Assembly (NCBI GenBank): GCA_033811195.1
Contig: JAPXOZ010000009.1
Coordinates: forward strand, 1-64,000
Direction of reading: 5' to 3'
Origin: Cacconaster sp033811195
GTDB lineage: Bacteria; Bacteroidota; Bacteroidia; Bacteroidales; UBA932
Length of the DNA stretch: 64,000 nucleotides
The notes below the pieces were generated by a model. The model made no database searches. It was not told the origin of the DNA and saw nothing but the letters and a program-made list of their open reading frames with translations. A program made the position numbers and the translations under genes. Positions 61,318 to 64,000 of the stretch are shown piece after piece; position 1 is the stretch's first letter, and each line of letters opens with the position of its first letter.

Positions 61318-62745
61318 ATGAAACGTATATTGATTATGCTTGCAGGAGCAATAACAATTCTCAGCTGCGCGGGTTGTGGCAGCGAAACCAAGTACAAGAG
61401 CATCGATGATATCGAAAAGTACCGCGCCTATTACAACGAATCACTAAAGGAACTCTCAAGCGAATCCTATCACGGACGCAGCAACTATGGAGATGGTAAT
61501 ATCAAAGCAGCTGCATACTTAATTGGCGAACTGCAGAAGATGGGTATAGGTCCGATGGTTGACGAAATTGAGGCAGAACCCCAGGAGGCAACACCTCCCT
61601 TCAAAGGTACCGCCTCACCTTGCGGCCCGATGCGCTTTGAAGGCACTCCCGATGATCAAATGGCATATCTACAACACTACTGCTTACCGCTCAATGTGAT
61701 GCGTGGTGCAATGCAGGTCATCGTTGACGGCAATGAACTTGTTCCCGCCGTTGATTATGTAGCAAAGGAATTCTCCCCTACTTGCAAAGGAGAATTTGCA
61801 CTCGCATATCCCAGCGTTGAAAAATATACTTCTGTTCAGGAGCTCGCTGACCATCTCAACAGCGGTCTTTATAAAAAGAAATTCGTAGTTATAGAGTGGG
61901 GACCCTATACCGAAACAATAGGCACAAATGCCTTTGACAGATATCGTGAATTTTTAGATATGCTCCAGGCTGACAAGGTGGCCGGAGTTATCTATAAGAT
62001 GGAGTCCGGATTCCCTTATTTCAAGGCACGTTCCTATTATGTTACACCGGTACCTGCATTCTGCATATGGAATGGACTTGCAGAGGGGGCAAAAAAAATA
62101 AATATAAACATGGAGTGCGAGATGATCGAATGTCACGACGCTCACAATGTTCTCGCCTCAATCAAAGGCACAAAATATCCTGAAAGGCGTTATCTATTGA
62201 TGGGCCATTTCGACCATCTCGGCTATATGGGAATTGAAAATGTGCACCCTGGTGCAAACGATAACGCCTCAGGCCCCAGCATGATGCTTGCCCTGGCAAA
62301 ATATTTCTCTGAGAATCCCCCTGAGTGCACCATAGACTTTGCATTTTTCGATGCAGAAGAAAACAATCTGCTTGGCTCTTTCTATTACAAGAACAATCCA
62401 CGCTATCCCCAGGGGAATATAAGATACATTCTCAATTACGATATGGTTGCTGACACTCCCGAGTCAATATACCTTCAAGTTCCCGCAGAGGGTATGAGAG
62501 GATATGAGCTGATACAGAAAATAAATATGACATTTGAAGAGCCTTTCAATTTCATATTAGATGATATCAAGGACGACAGTGACAACTATTTCTTTGCGCT
62601 TGACGGAGTGCCCTCCCTTTACTTCCATACTGAAGGCAAATACAAGGATATTTACCATACACCTTTTGATACTTACGACAATATTTCTGATATAGGTTTC
62701 GAACGTCTATTCACTCTTTCGATCAACTTCATCGACAAGTATTGA
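61318..62745 (+). CDS. M28-family metallopeptidase lipoprotein with PA-like insert
   Basis: 475 residues. Signal with lipobox-type Cys (ITILSCAGC). A helical N-terminal part is followed by a protease-associated (PA)-like insert (about 120-270) and the M28 catalytic domain (about 270-475). All active-site blocks are intact: MGHFDHLG (His/Asp), GANDNASG (Asp), FDAEENNLLGS (catalytic Glu and zinc Glu), LNYDM (Asp) and YHTPFDT (His). It should be an active zinc aminopeptidase in the periplasm or outer membrane. The 190-bp gap upstream (61128-61317) holds no gene; a weak TAACTTTA at 61271 could be part of its promoter. Confidence 0.93.
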   Translation: MKRILIMLAGAITILSCAGCGSETKYKSIDDIEKYRAYYNESLKELSSESYHGRSNYGDGNIKAAAYLIGELQKMGIGPMVDEIEAEPQEATPPFKGTASPCGPMRFEGTPDDQMAYLQHYCLPLNVMRGAMQVIVDGNELVPAVDYVAKEFSPTCKGEFALAYPSVEKYTSVQELADHLNSGLYKKKFVVIEWGPYTETIGTNAFDRYREFLDMLQADKVAGVIYKMESGFPYFKARSYYVTPVPAFCIWNGLAEGAKKININMECEMIECHDAHNVLASIKGTKYPERRYLLMGHFDHLGYMGIENVHPGANDNASGPSMMLALAKYFSENPPECTIDFAFFDAEENNLLGSFYYKNNPRYPQGNIRYILNYDMVADTPESIYLQVPAEGMRGYELIQKINMTFEEPFNFILDDIKDDSDNYFFALDGVPSLYFHTEGKYKDIYHTPFDTYDNISDIGFERLFTLSINFIDKY

Positions 62746-62768
62746 GAATAGCCTTACCTGGGCTCCAA

Positions 62769-62800
62769 TTTGGTGTTTTGTACTCTTATCAGTAAATTTG
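62769..62800 (+). promoter_or_regulatory. Consensus promoter for pncB
   Basis: TTTG (62769-62772), 20 nt, TAAATTTG (62793-62800), a full match, with a leader of about 30 nt to ATG 62836. Confidence 0.7.
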
Positions 62801-62835
62801 CGGGTTTATTGTTAAGTCTTAATACAAAGAATATC

Positions 62836-64000
62836 ATGTTGAACCATTCATATTGTTCTGACAAATATCAGTATACGATGGGAAAATCCTATTACGACAG
62901 TGGGATGAAGGATACCATCGGTATATTCAATCTTTTTTTCAGACAAGCACCTGACAACAATAACTGGGCTGTGGTCAGCGGTATCAGTGAGGCACTTGAG
63001 ATGATTGCCGGACTCGGATCAGAGGATGAGTCTTTCTTCGAGAAATTCCTACCCGGAGATGAGTATGCACAATTCCGTTCCTATCTGGCAGGAATGAAAT
63101 TCACCGGTCAGGTCTATGCGATGAAAGAGGGTGAGATTGTATTTCCTAAAGAACCAATAATTACTGTTGTGGGGCCCATTATAGAGGCACAGGTGCTTGA
63201 GACGCCACTTCTCTGCATAATGAATCACCAGATGGCAGTAGCCACAAAAGCCTCACGTGTCACACGCAGCACCTCCAAACCGGTCAGCGAATTTGGCTCA
63301 CGAAGGGCACACGGTCCATGGGCTGCCCAGTACGGCGCTAAAGCAGCTCTAATCGGCGGATGCCAAAGCAGCTCCAATATCCTCGCCGGGATAAAGTGTG
63401 GATTTGATTCAACAGGCACAATGGCTCATAGCTACACCACATCGTTTGGCTGCTCCATTGAGGGTGAATACAAGGCCTTCGACACCTATATAAAGACGCA
63501 CATAGGTGAGCCATTAATCCTGCTGATTGATACCTTTGACACTCTCAAATGCGGTCTGAAAAATGCCATCAAGGCGTTCCAGGCTAACGGAATCGACGAC
63601 TCCTACCCACAGGGATATGGAGTACGTCTTGACAGCGGTGATTTGACATACCTGTCACAAAAGTGTCGCGAATCGCTAAACGAGGCGGGACTCATAAAAT
63701 GCAAGATCTTTGCTACAAACTCCCTCGATGAATATATCATTTCCGACCTCGAGAAGCAGAATGCCCTTATAGACATCTATGGGGTAGGCGATGCTATTGC
63801 CACTTCTAAACATAATCCCTGTTTCGGCAATGTCTACAAACTGGTACAAGTTGGAAACGAGCCGGTACTCAAACGCTCGGAAGATAAGATCAAACTCATA
63901 AATCCTGGTTTTCAGATTACATACCGTCTGATCCAAAAAGGACGTTTTGAAGCCGATGTAACCTGTCTCAGGGGCGATTCCTTTGCCAGAATCATTGAGT
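62836..64000 (+). CDS. pncB: Nicotinate phosphoribosyltransferase (3' end outside window)
   Basis: The frame opens at ATG 62836 and is still open at base 64000, giving the first 388 residues of a protein usually 450-480 long. It begins LNHSYCSDKYQYTMGKSYYD and contains the NAPRTase hallmarks EFGSRRAHGPWAAQYGAKAAL, a GTMAHSY block with the catalytic His, LIDTFDTLKCGLKNA and YGVRLDSGDL. The enzyme joins nicotinate and PRPP to nicotinate mononucleotide in the Preiss-Handler NAD salvage route. It is probably monocistronic at its 5' side. Confidence 0.95.
   Translation, partial: MLNHSYCSDKYQYTMGKSYYDSGMKDTIGIFNLFFRQAPDNNNWAVVSGISEALEMIAGLGSEDESFFEKFLPGDEYAQFRSYLAGMKFTGQVYAMKEGEIVFPKEPIITVVGPIIEAQVLETPLLCIMNHQMAVATKASRVTRSTSKPVSEFGSRRAHGPWAAQYGAKAALIGGCQSSSNILAGIKCGFDSTGTMAHSYTTSFGCSIEGEYKAFDTYIKTHIGEPLILLIDTFDTLKCGLKNAIKAFQANGIDDSYPQGYGVRLDSGDLTYLSQKCRESLNEAGLIKCKIFATNSLDEYIISDLEKQNALIDIYGVGDAIATSKHNPCFGNVYKLVQVGNEPVLKRSEDKIKLINPGFQITYRLIQKGRFEADVTCLRGDSFARIIE

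Overview
The window is chromosomal DNA from a member of the Bacteroidetes, most probably the order Bacteroidales; I cannot resolve the genus. The evidence is the core proteins (GyrB, GlmM, TsaD, UvrA/UvrB, Rel, a large TamB, DUF4293, a type-B L31), lipoproteins and secreted proteins with Bacteroidetes-like N-termini (mature start often at Gln after Ala-Gln), few Shine-Dalgarno sites, and repeated matches to the Bacteroidetes sigma-ABfr promoter (TTTG, about 20 nt, TAnnTTTG). I see no rRNA, tRNA, CRISPR, insertion sequence, prophage or origin.

Layout. 1-1.2 kb: a heptanucleotide array, a lipoprotein of unknown function and a DUF805 membrane protein. 1.3-5.8 kb (minus): glmM, a NamZ-like exo-muramidase, a low-molecular-weight tyrosine phosphatase and a GH29 fucosidase. 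5.8-13.6 kb: rpmE2, a TIGR02757 protein, a zeta-toxin-like P-loop protein with a 52-residue companion, the tldD-pmbA-nhaC operon, slyD and convergent tsaD. 13.7-22.2 kb: tamB, an LD-carboxypeptidase, a 7TM-HD phosphohydrolase and an esterase. 22.2-22.9 kb: a large bipartite repeat array. 22.9-31.8 kb (minus): an alpha-oxoamine synthase, gyrB, an outer-membrane barrel, a 998-residue TPR protein and another barrel. 31.8-34.2 kb: a second large array and a radical SAM/SPASM enzyme with two tandem paralogous lipoproteins. 34.4-48.2 kb: ftsE, nth, xerD, a TMEM43-YD lipoprotein-LemA-DUF2207 envelope cluster, an M23/LysM peptidase, a nucleoside phosphorylase, a second TPR protein and a diverged M28 protein. 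48.3-56.8 kb: a tight amidase-uvrB-rel-uvrA operon. 56.8-64 kb: a beta-propeller protein, a nitroreductase, a kinase fused to a RapZ C-terminal domain, a MurU-like nucleotidyltransferase, an M28 peptidase and pncB, which runs off the right edge.

Two themes stand out. One is peptidoglycan turnover and amino-sugar metabolism: GlmM, NamZ-like, LD-carboxypeptidase, amidase, M23/LysM and an AmgK/MurU-like pair could together release, recover and re-activate MurNAc or GlcNAc. The other is a family of 7-bp tandem arrays (TCTGAGT, TAGTATG and GAGTGTG types). They sit against stop and start codons, keep heptad register over long distances, switch strand orientation in the middle, and in glmM encode the last residues and the stop codon. 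With the radical SAM/lipoprotein locus and the kinase-RapZ fusion, these arrays are the best candidates here for poorly described biology.
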